DNA from: Malachius bipustulatus | Taxonomy: Eukaryota > Arthropoda > Insecta > Coleoptera > Melyridae | Assembly: GCA_910589415.1 (NCBI GenBank) | Contig: OU342633.1 | Span: 12,438,858-12,502,857, forward strand | Reading direction: 5' to 3' | DNA length: 64,000 nucleotides | Part shown: piece after piece, positions 41,581-53,690 of the stretch | Numbering within the stretch: the first letter of the stretch is position 1 | Layout: the number at the start of each line of letters is the position of its first letter | Notes under the pieces: generated by a model | Told to the model about the DNA's origin: nothing | Databases searched by the model: none | What the model saw: the letters and a program-made list of their open reading frames with translations, nothing else | Translations under genes and position numbers: made by a program

Positions 41581-42590
41581 ATTAGATTAGATTATCTTTA
41601 TTTGACCACGTATACATAAAATTATGTTTGTAGCAAGTCAAGGCGTACTACATGCGCACAAATATTAGTACAATGTACCTAATCACAGATATACAATCTA
41701 ACAAAAATGTAGTGTACATCGAGAAAATAAAACATATACAATAATAAAACACAGAAAACTAGACATAATAATGTATAAAACAACAATAAAAACAAGTCAA
41801 AGTTTCAGGTCATATGCACATCGGTGAGCGCCGTCCCAACAGACCACCTCGTCCAAATATTCATTAATTGAGTAAAAGCAGTGGCTTAGGAGATAGGATC
41901 TGAGCGTACTTTTGAACCTGTTGGCGTCAAGAAGCCTTACACATCTAGGCAGTGCATTATAGAGTCCATAATTTAAACTATTCTTCCGCGATCTTGTCAA
42001 TCTGAAGCGATCTGTCCGAATGTCGTCCGCGCCACGTGTGAAGTAGTTATGGACGTCTGACTGCTTTATTAATTGGTCATATTTTTCACGAATCTTAAGC
42101 AGAACACTAAGTATATACAGGGATGGTAACGGAAGTATCCTCAGCTTTTTGAACAATGGCCTGCAGTGATCATTGAAAGGTGCATTAGCCAATATACGGA
42201 TTGCCTTTTTTTGCAATCTAAAAATATGTACAGTCTCTGTAGCAGCGCCCCAGAGAGCAACAGCATAACTCAGGCTAGAATGGAATAAAGAAAAATAGAC
42301 CACTCTCAGGGGGCCAGGACCAATGCTGGATCTCAGCCTACGAATCAGGAAAAGAACACTAGATAATCTGTGTCTTAACTGGACATGACAGTCCCAGGTC
42401 AGGGTGTTGTCCAAGGTAACTCCAAGCAGTCTCGCACTATCTATTCTGCATTCAGAACGACGCGTCAAAATATTATTATTAGGCTTATTATTGTTTATTA
42501 TATGGATGTCACTATTATTGATTGTTGACGGCTGATGAAACTGTTTTATTTTGTCGGTTGCGCTGAGATTTCTTTGCATGACGTCCATTC
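41580..42590 (-). pseudogene. LINE 3' fragment (RT C-terminal domain), AATCTA-tailed
   Basis: Minus-strand frame 42,588-41,797 (263 codons) reads R-L-L-G-V-T-L-D-N-T-L-T-W, R-R-L-R-S-S-I-G, L-F-H-S-S-L-S-Y-A-V-A-L-W-G-A-A, F-R-L-Q-K-K-A-I-R-I-L-A, typical of the region just after the RT fingers/palm in insect LINEs. The polymerase motifs themselves are absent, so it is 5'-truncated. At its 3' end (about 41,580 on the plus strand) lies AATCTAATCTAATA, a short microsatellite tail. The reading frame itself is uninterrupted, so the insertion is fairly recent. Confidence 0.8.
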
Positions 42591-42699
42591 ATACTTACCG
42601 TAATGGCTGTTAATTCACTCAGCAATACTTGAGCCTGTCATATCGCCAGGAAAGTTCAGTTAAAAAAAGGTTAAGAGGTGTCCATTAACATAGTTTATT

Positions 42700-43330
42700 A
42701 TTTATTTACAAAAAACTGTGGCATAAAAAAAAGGGGGAGTATCTAAATATCAATATTTGGTCGGACCTCCCCTGGCTCTTATAACTGCCGTAACTATTCT
42801 TGGCATTCCCTCCACCAGGTGATGTAAAAACTCCTGAGGAATAGCTTCCCATTCTTCCTGTATAGCTATCACCAAATCATCCAAATTATCCATTTGTTCT
42901 TCTCCTTCTTTCATTTTTTTTTCATTCTGCTCAAAAAACATGCTCAATTATATCCGGAGGTGATGCAGGTGATGTAAAAACTGCTGAGGAATAGCCTCAT
43001 TCTTCCTGTATAGCTATCACCAAATCATCCAAATTATCCATTTTTTGTTCTTCTCCTTCTTTCATTTTTTTTTCATTCTGCTCAAAAAACATGCTCAATT
43101 ATATCCGGAGATAAAGCTGGCCAATTCATTCTTTCAATATTGTGATCTTCCAAAAAGTCGGTGACAATTCTAGCGCGATGAGGTCTTGCATTGTCATCGA
43201 CTAAAATAAATCGCCGCCAACATTTTCAGCATAGGGGACAACAATATCTCTAATACAGACTCTAGCATCACCTCCCATACAAACTTTCTCGCCATAAAGA
43301 ATCAGGTCAAATCAGGAAAGCCGAACGTAG
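42700..43330 (-). pseudogene. Tc1-type transposase relic with internal 150-base duplication
   Basis: Minus strand near 43,205-43,090 reads F-I-L-V-D-D-N-A-R-P-H-R-A-R-I-V-T-D-F-L-E-D-H-N-I-E-R-M-N-W-P-A (second catalytic D in D-N-A-x-P-H). The frame 42,947-42,750 gives the C-terminal end (L-D-D-L-V-I-A-I-Q-E-E-W...M-P-R-I-V-T-A-V-I-R-A-R-G-G). The catalytic P-D-L-N-P-I-E-x-x-W segment is lost. About 145 bases (42,821-42,960) are repeated directly at 42,971-43,111. Confidence 0.75.
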
Positions 43331-43950
43331 TTTTTTTTTCAATTCTGCTGAGGGGGTAAGTAACGGTACATTTTGGTGCCAAAACTAGGGATGTGGCGTA
43401 GGTGATGCTAGGGATCGCTCAAAGTAAGGAGGTTCGAGAGCTTTACCTTGTCAAAATTCTGGGGGGAAGCTAAATGAAGGCTCTAATGATAGGGGGAGTT
43501 AGGATCAAACGGTAGGGGGAGAAGTAGGAAACGCCAGGTGCGCCACCGCCGAAGGGAAGGAACGAGAAGGTACGTGAGCTCGTTTATGAGGTCATGTAAG
43601 CAAATGTGAGGCGGAATTGCCGACAGGAAATACTACCAAGGTAAGAGCAACACATAGGTTAGGGCCAATCACAACACACTGGTTATAAAGCCGATTACAA
43701 CAAACAAGTTAGGGCTGCTCACAAACACAGGTGAGAGTACGCCCTCGATCTAAGCAGGTTCATATCCTTCTGTCACACCAGGTTCGTCAAGACCAGCACC
43801 AGTGCTCACCGTGCCGATACCCCAAGGAGTAGGTAAGTCGGGCGAGTCCCTAAACCGCGACCCGACACCGTTACACGAAATTCTTCGTATAATCGCTGAT
43901 TCAAGTCGGCAATTAATCGCTGTGGAAGGATATCGCACATCTCCCCCGCT
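43331..43950. other. Start of a GC-richer island, no gene recognised
   Basis: Base composition rises clearly above the surroundings from about 43,370. Repeated GGTTAGGGC and ACAACACA words occur near 43,656-43,730. The text may be leader sequence of the Gag-like relic that follows, but no LTR boundary was found. Confidence 0.35.
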
Positions 43951-44641
43951 CTCCTAGGACGGTAAATCCGTTCAGTGCTCAGTCAAAAAGTTAACTCATA
44001 TACGACGTCGAGAATAGCGCCAGGAATCGCGATGATTTGTACAAGGACGCAGGTTCTGTCAACGTCGGGGAACCTGAACCGAGAGATACGAGCGATCTTG
44101 GCCATTCTCAATTAGGGCCCACTCAAAGTGGAAGAATGAGAACCGGCAATATCACGCCGAATTTCCCACTTGCTAGTATCCCAGTTCCGTTTCACCAACT
44201 GGTGGTATACGTACGAAATGCACCGTCGATTCCCACCTTTCGACCAGCTGAGAGCAACCCCGTGCGCTTCCTTCAAGAACTGGATAGTTATGGCAAGCGA
44301 ATGGGGCTGAGAGGAAGATCTTTTAGGGGTGGTAGCCGAATCCTTGAAGGAGTCTGCCCGAGACTGGTGGGCATTGGTCGTGAGTACTACCAAAGTTTTG
44401 ATGGCTTTCGAGCCCGCTTCTTGGAGGAGTACTGGTCAGCTTGCCATCAACGACAATTGAGACTGAAGATCAGCGCTGGGTAACGGAGACCCGGTCAAAG
44501 AATGTCAGAATACTTCCTAAACATGTACAGTCAGTCTCGTCTGCTGACTAACCCCATACCAGCCGATCGGTTTTTGGAAGAGCTCATGGATCATTTCCCG
44601 CCACAGATTCGACCTTTGTGGTCCACCGAGGGAACCCCGCT
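43951..44641 (+). pseudogene. Gag-like retrotransposon segment, tandem copy 1
   Basis: The frame 44,037-44,483 codes for I-P-V-P-F-H-Q, then F-R-P-A-E-S-N-P-V-R-F-L-Q-E-L-D-S-Y-G-K-R and F-D-G-F-R-A-R-F-L-E-E-Y-W-S. In a broken continuation comes S-E-Y-F-L-N-M-Y-S-Q-S-R-L-L. This order (F-x-x...N-P-x-x-F-L-x-E-L, then W/F-x-x-F-x-x-x-F) is that of retrotransposon Gag/capsid proteins. Stops interrupt it. The 691-base unit is repeated directly downstream. Confidence 0.55.
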
Positions 44642-45380
44642 CTCCTAGGACGGTAAATCCGTTCAGTGCTCAGTTTAAAAGTCAACTCACAAGCGACGTC
44701 GAGAATAGCACCAGGAATCGCGATGATTTGCACAAGGACGCAGGTTCTGTCAACGTCGGGGAACCTGAACCGAGAGATACGAGCGATCTTGGCCATTCTC
44801 AATTAGGACCCACTCAAAGTGGAAGAATGAGAACCGGCAATATCACGCCGAATTTCCCACTTGCTAGTATCCCAGTTCCGTTTCACCAACTGGTGGTATA
44901 CGTACGAAATGCACCGACGATTCCCACCTTTCGACCAGCTGAGAGCAACCCCGTGCGCTTCCTTCAAGAACTGGATATTTACGGCAAGCGAATGGGGCTG
45001 AGAGGAAGATCTTTTAGGGGTGGTAGCCGAATCCTTGAAGGAGTCTGCCCGAGACTGGTGGGCATTGGTCGTGAGTACTACCGAAAGTTTTGATGGCTTT
45101 CGAGCCCGCTTCTTGGAGGAGTACTGGTCGGCTTGCCATCAATGACAATTGAGACTGAAGATCAGTGCTGGGCAACGGAGACCCGGTCAAAGAATGTCAG
45201 AATACTTCCTAAACATGTACAGTCAGTCTCGTCTGCTGACTAACCCCATACCAGCCGATCGGTTTTTGGAAGAGCTCATGGATCATTTCCCGCCACAGAT
45301 TCGACCTTTGTGGTCCACCAAGGAGAATCCAACCATCGAAGGTACCCCTTACAGTTCCTACGAACACAAGATCTGATTTA
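44642..45380 (+). pseudogene. Gag-like retrotransposon segment, tandem copy 2
   Basis: Second copy of the 691-base unit, over 95% identical by eye. Frame 44,728-45,093 corresponds to the first copy. 45,149-45,376 continues with R-L-K-I-S-A-G-Q...M-S-E-Y-F-L-N-M-Y-S-Q-S-R-L-L-T-N-P-I-P-A-D-R-F-L-E-E-L-M-D-H-F-P-P-Q-I-R-P-L-W. Unlike copy 1 it extends into further sequence (S-T-K-E-N-P-T-I-E-G). No zinc knuckle was seen. Confidence 0.55.
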
Positions 45381-46930
45381 TACCTCGCGCAAAGAAGAAG
45401 TTTAGAAGCATAATCACCCTCCGACAAAGCCGAGGATTTTACGCAAGGCATGTGTAAACGCGAAGCGTTTAAGCCACAGAGAACCCCTATTGACTGCCTA
45501 GATATGCGGAGCGGTGGGAGATGCTCACACCGAGTGCGATCGACTCCTACGATACGAGAAGAATGTCCAACCCGACAGCTCGTATCCTGCCTATTGAGGA
45601 GGCGCATACTCCTCAATGGGAAGCCAGACCGCCGGTAAACTTTTCGGATGACGACCCCCAAGCCAGACACCACCCTGAGAGGAACGCCAACTATGCGCTG
45701 CCACCGAACCAGGTATCGCGAAATCGGACCTGGAATAAAAGTCACGCGGCACGTGAGACCGGAGTCAAACAGAGAAACCCAATTGCTCCGAGAAGAGTTT
45801 ACGAAGGCAGACCACAACTACGGGCGCTACCGGCGTAGATCACCAGTGAAAGATAGAGGGTCGATCACCAGACAGACGAGAACTGTCGGGAGCTCTAGAA
45901 CCTCGGCAAACGGGATGTGGTCACGTCCCTGGCCTCAGTAGCAGCAATTTTCGGAGCAGCACCGGTCCACCTTGAGTACGTCAACACTCTGAAACAGCAG
46001 AATGGAACGCTCACTACACCATTAATACTACTGGAAAATTCAGCCAAAAGCTAGCACTACTTTACAGCGAACTATTTCGGATGATAGGAAAACCACATCC
46101 CAACGTATATACACTAGGTAACCTGACGGGATCAGGGAAGATCGGTAATTACAATACACCTAACTTGATCCCGTTTAGGACATAACCGTGTCAACGAGTG
46201 GGTGACCTCGGACCGAGGATCAATGTACACCCAGAACACCACGACCGTAAAAAGCTGCCCAGCATTGTTTTTGTCCGCCCAGTCGTCCCTTCCTGCGGAA
46301 AGTATCCTGCACGCACAAAAAGGGGGAGAATCAAACGTCCCAGACCCAGGGTCGTTCGAAACAATACCCGCTTAATTTTCCTGAAAAGTCCACTTCACGG
46401 ACTCTAGAACAAGTTTTAAGAGAATATCTGTGAATAAGGGCTCAATAAGTAAATATGGGACGATGGACGATGTAGGTTCACGAGTACCTGTCTAGATGAT
46501 CGGTGTAACATGCTAAATCTGTCGAGTAGAGATGACAGAAAACTCGAGAACGAGAAGTGCCAATTATGGGGAACAAGAAAAATATGTCAACATAACTGAT
46601 ATCCGGTGATGAAAATATGACAAACATATGTTAGGAACATCAGAGAGGGATTTCCGGGAACGCAGAGAACGTCACGTAGGCTCTTTAAAAGGAAGGGCGC
46701 CTGTACAGCTCAAGACCGGTCAATGAGTAAGGAGCTAGTGAAAGTAACCACGAATCAGAGTTTACGACAAAAGGGCGCGGAGAAAAGGGCAGTTAAGTCT
46801 GAAACTACCAATAGAAAGTGACGGCGCTTAAAAATGAAGGGCAGGAACGTCTGAGGAAGACAATCGGGAATCTGGGAGAAAAAATAAGGAGAGTAAGTTG
46901 AGCTCGCTTGTCGCGAAGAAAGTAGAGTTT
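45381..46930. other. GC-rich stretch, probably decayed retrotransposon interior
   Basis: Short overlapping frames, one giving V-A-A-I-F-G-A-A-P-V-H-L-E-Y-V-N-T-L. None shows a protease, RT, RNase H or integrase motif. Position directly after the Gag-like copies suggests former pol or spacer sequence, but this is not demonstrated. Confidence 0.3.
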
Positions 46931-47400
46931 TCTGTTGATTTTCGAACGGTTTATTATGTCCTTGTGAACCGTTGACGGTGTTTTGCTTTTGTCGATTTCG
47001 GACAATTTTATTCCCCATCGTTTGTGAACATTTTTTCGGTAAATTGTGAAACTATAATCGTGTGTTATTTCCTTGCGCCACCGGGGAAAGTTTTCTGTAA
47101 ATTTTGTGAACAACTTCGATTTGTGCTGTCTCTCGAACTATTTTCTTTTGGAATTTGCGAACGGTTTTCCGTGAACTGAAAAGACATTCCATCGTGGACT
47201 CTTGAACATTTTTTTGCGAATTGTGAAACAATAGCTGTGCGTCTTCGTGAACATTTTCCTGTGGTTTTGTAAGCAACTTCGATGTGTATTGCCAAACATT
47301 TTCCTATCTGAACGGTGACACATTGTGACCACTTTTCTGTGAACTCGTGAGCACTTCACGGTGTACTCCGGAAATATACTCGAAGTATTTTTCTTTTGAT
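46930..47400. repeat. Degenerate GTGAACATTTTxCTGTG tandem repeat
   Basis: The words GTGAACATTTT, AATTGTGAAAC and GAACAACTTCGAT recur with changes at irregular spacings of about 30-60 bases (near 47,026, 47,107, 47,205, 47,248, 47,270 and 47,340). It looks like an old tandem array of a ~30-base unit. Because of the repeated unit, similar short frames appear on the minus strand; these are not genes. Confidence 0.5.
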
Positions 47401-47438
47401 ATTATTGCGACGAGACTATTTTCTTTCGACCGCTGTTT

Positions 47439-47669
47439 TTGTTCTTGTGTGGCTGTGCGTTTATAAGTTCGGAAAACAATACCCGTCGACATGCCGAAGG
47501 GAAAAAAACGATCGGTAAAACTTCGTCTCCGCGAAAGAGAGTTGGGACTCGACCGATTTCCCCCAAGAAAATTGCTGAATCCGCTGTTCCACCAAGGAGG
47601 ACGAGACCTGGTAAACCGAGTAAGAAGACCACCCAAAGAACGGAGGCGAGCATAGTGGCAGACACCTAG
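47439..47669 (+). other. Basic proline/lysine-rich open frame
   Basis: The frame reads K-K-T-I-G-K-T-S-S-P-R-K-R-V-G-T-R-P-I-S-P-K-K-I and ends P-S-K-K-T-T-Q-R-T-E-A-S-I-V-A-D-T. It is strongly basic with repeated S/P-K motifs, as in nucleic-acid-binding tails or Gag N-termini. No homologue was recognised; an alternative ATG at 47,491 opens another basic frame. Low confidence that it is a gene. Confidence 0.25.
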
Positions 47670-48393
47670 ACGTCTGTCGCACCAGGTCGGTTCTTGAATT
47701 TGCTGATTTATGAACGCAAGATATTCATTGAAATTTAGCATCACGTTAAGTTCTCAAATAATTATAATAATTCCATTGTAAAATAAATGAGCCTCAGTAA
47801 TTGCCTCAGGAATCAGAATTTGCCTATCTAGAAATATTCTAGAAAGATATAAAAAATTAAATATAGTAAGGAACAATTAGTGATATCAACCCAACTGAGA
47901 AGGTATCAAATTTTAGCCGTAGAAACTAATTGGAAAAACCATTGCTTCCTAGAGATGGCGAGAATAGCACAAGCTGATGTAGCTATGAATTCGAGAAAAG
48001 ACTCGATAGCCTGAGTGAGAGCTATTACGACATAATCAATAAAATTGGTAATCCTCATCCAGCCAATCCCAACAGCACCTGATACCATTAACTAATTCCT
48101 CCCATTGCCATTTACATAGTTAATAAGAACTTAACACACATTGGGGAATTGAACTATCACCACATCGAGTAGTTATAAAGAGAGTTCGAAGTGATTAAAA
48201 AGTGCCCCTTTTCTATGATAAGACTCTGATAGTTCCTGGTTGTTCAACTACAACAGTCCCTATAACATAACAGGATCAGTTATTACACTTTATAGTCTTA
48301 AACAATGAATTCTTCTTTCTCACATGCCAAGAGTGGTAGTCCTTGCTCTCCTGCTGTCTTCGTCAAACAATCATGAAGTTATTTGTGATGTCT
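47670..48393. other. No gene recognised
   Basis: Composition falls back towards AT-rich. A 60-codon minus-strand frame (47,906-48,088) has a hydrophobic stretch but no recognisable family. Confidence 0.35.
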
Positions 48394-48700
48394 GGTGTCT
48401 GGTACCCGCGAGACAACGGGCTCCTTCAATAACCCCCTCATCTCTCCGTTGTGGGCAACAAAGGCTTCGCTCCTAGTTCACGGTCCATCGCCTGGCATAG
48501 CAAGGGTGGATCAGTGCATCGGGAGTGGTGTCTGGTACCCGCGGAACAACGGGCTCCCTCAATAACCCCTTCATTTCTATGTTGTGAGCAACAAGGATTC
48601 CGCTCCTGGTTCACGGTCCATCGCCTGGCATAGCAAGGGTGGATCAGTGTGCTGAGGGTGGCGTCTGGTGCTCGCGGAACAGCGTATCCCGCCGAAATTG
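48394..48700. repeat. 133-base tandem repeat, about 2.3 copies
   Basis: GGTGTCTGGTACCCGCG starts copies at 48,394 and 48,527, and a diverged GGCGTCTGGTGCTCGCG starts a partial one at 48,660. Each copy contains GTTCACGGTCCATCGCCTGG. GC-rich and non-coding. Confidence 0.85.
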
Positions 48701-48838
48701 TGCCGACTCCCCTCCGAATACGTTGTTGAGATCATCGTAGCTGCACTCCTCACATAACCGCCGAGAACAGCCCGCCTAGTCATTTTTTACGTCTAACCCG
48801 ACCCAGACCGTTTTTAGCCGCCCGTTCGTCATTCCGAC

Positions 48839-49290
48839 GTGTGTACTTATTAGTCGCAACCACCCCTCACGTACCGCTGTTCCCCGTGACCGATTTTTTA
48901 ATATTTACTTATACCGATTTATGATTATTGCTCATTGTATACCTACTCCGATAAATTAATATTAAAAATTGTTAAGTTGAATTCTGTCGTGTTAATGTTC
49001 ATCCGTTCTTCATAAATTAATTGACCGACCATCACTCGCTACAGCTTGGCTCTTCGGAGGTGTCAATGCTTTCGGAAAGCGATTAAAGCCCGCTTTTCCG
49101 AACACAATTATTTTAGAGTGGTAACCTCAACCGACCCCTGGTACTTTCCGTTTCACCACAGCGCTACCCCTGGGACAAGGGTACTATAGCAGTAGCATTG
49201 TAATTGCGACTCAGGTAAGTGGGAGGATTTGGCGAGAATATCTTCCCAAGGGAGTAAACCCTCAGTAAAAATCTGGCGCCCGAGGAATCC
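48839..49290 (+). mobile_element. Possible LTR end with primer-binding site
   Basis: TGTGTACTTATTAG at 48,839 could be an LTR start. The text up to 49,273 has no coding potential and is followed by TGGCGCCCGAGGAATCC, whose first eight bases are the usual start of a retroviral tRNA primer-binding site. No second LTR or downstream gag was seen. The Gag-like relic lies upstream, so if related the order is rearranged. Confidence 0.35.
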
Positions 49291-50150
49291 GTCCGACCTC
49301 AAAGCGATTCCGGACCAGCGAAACGCCACGGACGACTCTCAGGCGGAGTCGTAGTTACAATTCATAACATCATCTTTTTAAAGCAAAGTATAGGCAAATC
49401 TCACATTTCGGTAAGTTTTACCTCCTACCTTAACTCAAACATGGATTTTGTTTATAAAGTTGTAATTCAGAAGAGACTTCTTACAGTCCTTGACCATGCA
49501 CAATTATTTGTTTGAGAATTACCTGAAGAAAGAGTGTTGCGAAAGCTCAATGTTTGAATAAACTCCGAAAGCAAGTGAACACAGAAATATAGAGTATACT
49601 TCACAAATTGCTTTTCACTGAATAGGTACTCATTTTTTATGTGTTTTGACTGAATTTTTTTGAACATGTTATTTTTATGAATGTCATATTTTATTGCTTA
49701 ATTTTAATTTACCCAGTACTGCACTTGAAACGTTGCACATGAAAAGTTAAAATAGGGACATGTAAGCCGTTTTTCTCTATCTTTAGTCGTTTTGTTGTAC
49801 AGGGCCTTGAACTTGAAAAATGACGATTTTCACTTGTTTGTAACTCAAAAACTTCTGAATTTAAACACCAACTGTAAAATCCAATATTATTTTCTCTTCT
49901 CAGACAATCTAAAAATGCAATAACATAGGAGCATTCCACTTGAAAAAACATAACTTTGATGTGCCACTGTCATATGGGACACTCTGTATACTCCAAAATA
50001 ATTTTAAATTATGGCCATTGTGATTCTGTACATGAATTTGCAAAAAGTTTTTTGAAAAACTTCATCGTTTGGCCTACAGAGACCGCTTCGAATAAGCTGG
50101 GACATCCTGTATATATGCATCGACAAACTGAACTGGAATAAATATTATTA
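49291..50150. repeat. Interspersed non-coding repeats with GGGACA(C/T)(T/C)CTGTATA ends
   Basis: GGGACACTCTGTATAC near 49,977 and GGGACATCCTGTATAT near 50,100 are terminal motifs of the type common in insect non-autonomous repeats. Both face the same way, so at least two pieces are present. No coding sequence. Confidence 0.35.
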
Positions 50151-50153
50151 ACA

Positions 50154-51220
50154 ATGATGAATTTGCAAGATATTATAATTTTGGAAGAGCTGATTGAAGA
50201 TGATTTACAGCTGGAAGTGATTAATATGGCAATCAGAAATTTACTTCATCCAGCGAACATAATATTGGAACCCCAGAGAATTGAATCTGTTAGAAACGAA
50301 GAATATTAAGAAAGTATTGTGCCACACTACACCCTTGATGATTTCCATAGTAATTTCAGAATGAATAGAGCAACATTTCTTGTAAATCTAGAGATATAGA
50401 CCATATTTTGTTGAATTTAAATAAATTGCAAAATAATTATTTCAGAATTTGAAAACCCAACTTTACCAAGCGAATGCTGAGATCATTAACGAACGAGTAC
50501 CATTTGAAAAGAAATTGTTATTCACAATATGGATATTATCGAAAACAGAAAGTTTTTTGCAGCTGGAGATAGATTTAATGTCAAAAAGTACTTTTCATAA
50601 AAAAAATTTTTAATATGATATCCTTAATAGCAAATAAAGGGTGAATTAATTACGTGGCCGAGTGAAAATAAACGAAAACAAATGGCGAGAGTATTGGAAA
50701 CTAAATCAGGTATATGTATATGGATTATTATTATATTCCAAGCCATGTAAATTTTAATAATTTAATTTTAGGTATCCCAGCAATCATAGGTGCTATCGAT
50801 GCGTGTACATACCAGTTAAAGCGCCGCCTCATAATTCAGTAGATTACTACAATAGAAATAATTACTATTCGGTCATCTTATTACAAGCAGTGTGCAATGA
50901 CAAAAAGCAGTTTATTGATATTTTTGTTGGAATGCCTAGTAGAGTGCATGATGTCCCAGTTTTTAGACAAAGCCCTTTCAGTGCTGATTAGAGATAACTC
51001 AGCAGTCCGTGCAAATGAACACCTTGTTGGAGATGCAGCATATCCTTTGCTGCAGTGCCTTTTAAAACTATATCGAGATAATGCTCACGCAAATGAAATT
51101 CAAGTTAGATTTAATACAAAGATGAGTTCTGTTCGTTCTATAATTGAACAAATAGTGTCCCAACTCCACTTTTTCTTAAAAATGAGCTACTGGCACTGAT
51201 GTGTCCTAAATCCTTTTCCT
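50154..51220 (+). pseudogene. PIF/Harbinger transposase relic (DDE_Tnp_4)
   Basis: The start codes for M-N-L-Q-D-I-I-I-L-E-E-L-I-E-D-D-L. Later pieces give T-W-P-S-E-N-K-R, G-I-P-A-I-I-G-A-I-D-A-C (first catalytic D), and I-P-V-K-A-P-P-H-N-S-V-D-Y-Y-N-R-N-N-Y-Y-S-V-I-L-L-Q-A-V-C-N-D-K-K-Q-F-I-D-I-F-V-G-M-P-S-R-V-H-D (second D near the end), and H-L-V-G-D-A-A-Y-P-L. This is the HARBI1-type transposase order. Stops, frame changes near 50,800-51,000, and possibly an intron at 50,708-50,771 (GTATAT...TTTTAG) break it. No partner Myb-like gene was recognised nearby. Confidence 0.8.
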
Positions 51221-51769
51221 CGTGAATTAACAGAACTAGAAATTATTCACTTTGTCCCAAGTAGAAGTAGAAGGCACTTTCATGTTTGTCACATCAAACG
51301 CTTCAAAATTCAGACTAATAGTGATCTTACTCCAGTAGATGGAGTTATAACAATATGGTGTGGAGTTGTGATACTGTTATTTTATGCAAAAATCTCATAA
51401 CCTAACTTTAAATTGTGATTATTAGTTCATGTGCTCAGCAAGAAAAATACGTGGCTGAAGTTTCTTCAACCTAAATTTAGTAATTAAGAGCTTGTGTACT
51501 TTATATCAAAAACTATTTTTATGATGGAAGATAATATATTATACTGTAGCCGAAGATGGGACTTTGATACCAGAATAAACTCGGTAAGCTATAAATTTTA
51601 TACTTTTACTTTCTAAGGAACTTGAGATTTTGAACTCTATAATAGTTACTTAAAGTTAATAATCCATGAACTAAATAAATAGTAAGATTATACTACTTAT
51701 TTATTATTTTGTTTTAATTTTATTTTATTCATGCTATTCTACTTTTATTTGTTAGGTTAACTAATGAGC

Positions 51770-53690
51770 AAGATACTGCATTCAACAATGAAATTATCGT
51801 TTATGAAACTGGAGATTCGGATTATAATATTCTTGAAGTGCCAGGTAAATTAGGAGAAAAAAAGTGATATAATTAAAATGTGTGAACACATTCTGGAGAT
51901 AGTTCTTGATGCTGTTGTTTCCACTGTGAACATCTTATTTCGAAAAGATGTGCCCATGATAGATAATTTAGTGTCTAATCCTGCTGATAATGTTGAAGGG
52001 CAATATGAAACTCAAGTAATGGAAACCGAAGTCCCTGGCATGTAAGATTTAGACATGAAAAATTAGCATAAAATAATATTGAACTTGTTTTCTTTTTCAG
52101 TGAAGACCAAAAAAAGTTGAGCCGAAAAAGGAAGAGAAATACCGAGACTAATTAGAAAGTCAACAGACGTAAGGTACTTCGACAGTCTGGAAAATCATAT
52201 TATTTGGACAAAAAAGGCAGAAGATACCCTGAAATTATGTTCAAATATAAAACCTGCAAAAAGTGTCCTTTCAAATGTTCAATAAAAATTAACGAAGGTA
52301 CTAAAAACAGAATACATGATGAATTTTGGCTGCTGAGTGATAATGAAAAATATAATTTTTATGACAAAACAACAAAACTAAATTTGAAAAAAAGAGTTAG
52401 AAAAGAAAATATTGAATCGCAAAAACCTAGAACATTCAGTTTTCGATATTTCTTTTTATTAGATGAACAAGAAGTTAGAGTTTGTCGAGGTAACCATCTT
52501 ATCAATAAGTTCCCGCAGAATACATTACTTTCATAAAAACAAAAAGGAAGGTGTAACTAAGACACCGCAAAAAGACAAACGAGGTACAAAAACAAAGCCT
52601 AAAATTTCAGAACAGTCTAGAAATATTGTCCGGGAGCACATAAATAGCTTTCCAAGAGTACCTGGACATTATTGCAGAAAAAACACGAAAAAGGAATATT
52701 TAGAATTTGGACTGAATTTAAGAATGATGTATGAATTATACTTCAGTTATTGTGAAGAAAAAGATGAAGTTCCAGTGAAGTTTTGGTTGTATGATAATTT
52801 TTAACGACGAATTTAACATTGATTTCTTTATCCCAAAAAAAGACCAATGTGATTTATGTTCCGAATATAATAACCAAATGAAACAGTATAAAAAAGTGTC
52901 GGAAGACTTACATCATAACTACACCAAGCACTTGAATGAAAAAAACGCAGCCCGAATAGAAAAAAATGAGGATAAATCCAATTAAAATGAAGAGAGGTTA
53001 ATTGTAGCTTTCGATTTACGGCGAGTGCTCAACTGTCCACAAACCAATGCCTCGAAATAGTATTATCTTCAAAAGATAAATGTTTTGAATTTAACTGCAT
53101 GCGATGTACAAAAAAAACAAGGTTATTGTATTTTATGGACTGAATGCTTAGGGGGACGCTCTGGAAATGATATCGCATCTGATTTGGTGTAGTTAAAAAA
53201 AAAACTATTGTCTAATAATAAATACATCAAAGAAATGATTCTATGGTCAGACTCCTGCGTGCCTCAGAACAAAAATTAATTCATGTCCTTGGCACTTTTG
53301 GATTTTTTAAACAACTGCGAGGATCACAACTTGCAGAAAATTGAACAGAAATTTCAAGAACCTGGACATAGTTGTGTTCAGGCAGTAGTAGATGCAATTC
53401 ATAGTATAATTGATAAAAAATTCGATAGGGAAGAACTACATAGTCCTTTGGGCATAATCCGGAAGCTACTACATACCCGATCAAGAAAACCATACGTAAT
53501 TTACCAGATTAAAAAAACTGATTGTAAGGACTATAAAAACGGTTGCACTAAATTCAAAAATTTCAAGGATATTCCACATTCAAAAATAAAACACATAATT
53601 TACACAAAGAGTTGTAATCAAGTACCGCACAACACTGACTGCTTCAGAAGAACCCTACCAGCAGGTTTATTTGCAACTTCAAAATAGAGT
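51770..53690 (+). pseudogene. Sola-like transposase relic (copy 3, divergent family)
   Basis: An exon near 52,082 begins after a TTTCTTTTTCAG acceptor. Text from 52,204 has C-K-K-C...K-C-S-I-K-I-N and D-E-F-W-L-L-S-D-N-E-K. After a frame change come H-I-N-S-F-P-R-V-P-G-H-Y-C-R-K, D-Q-C-D-L-C-S-E-Y, A-F-D-L-R-R-V-L-N-C-P (first D), L-W-S-D-S-C-V-P-Q-N-K-N (second D), and P-G-H-S-C-V-Q-A-V-V-D-A-I-H-S-I-I-D (third acidic position is D rather than E). These align with the intact 856-aa transposase in order and spacing, but sequence identity is low. At least three frame changes and several stops. Confidence 0.7.

Noticed and set aside
47052..47359. Overlapping minus-strand frames of 73-76 codons
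   Set aside because: They arise from the degenerate tandem repeat and repeat the same words in several frames.
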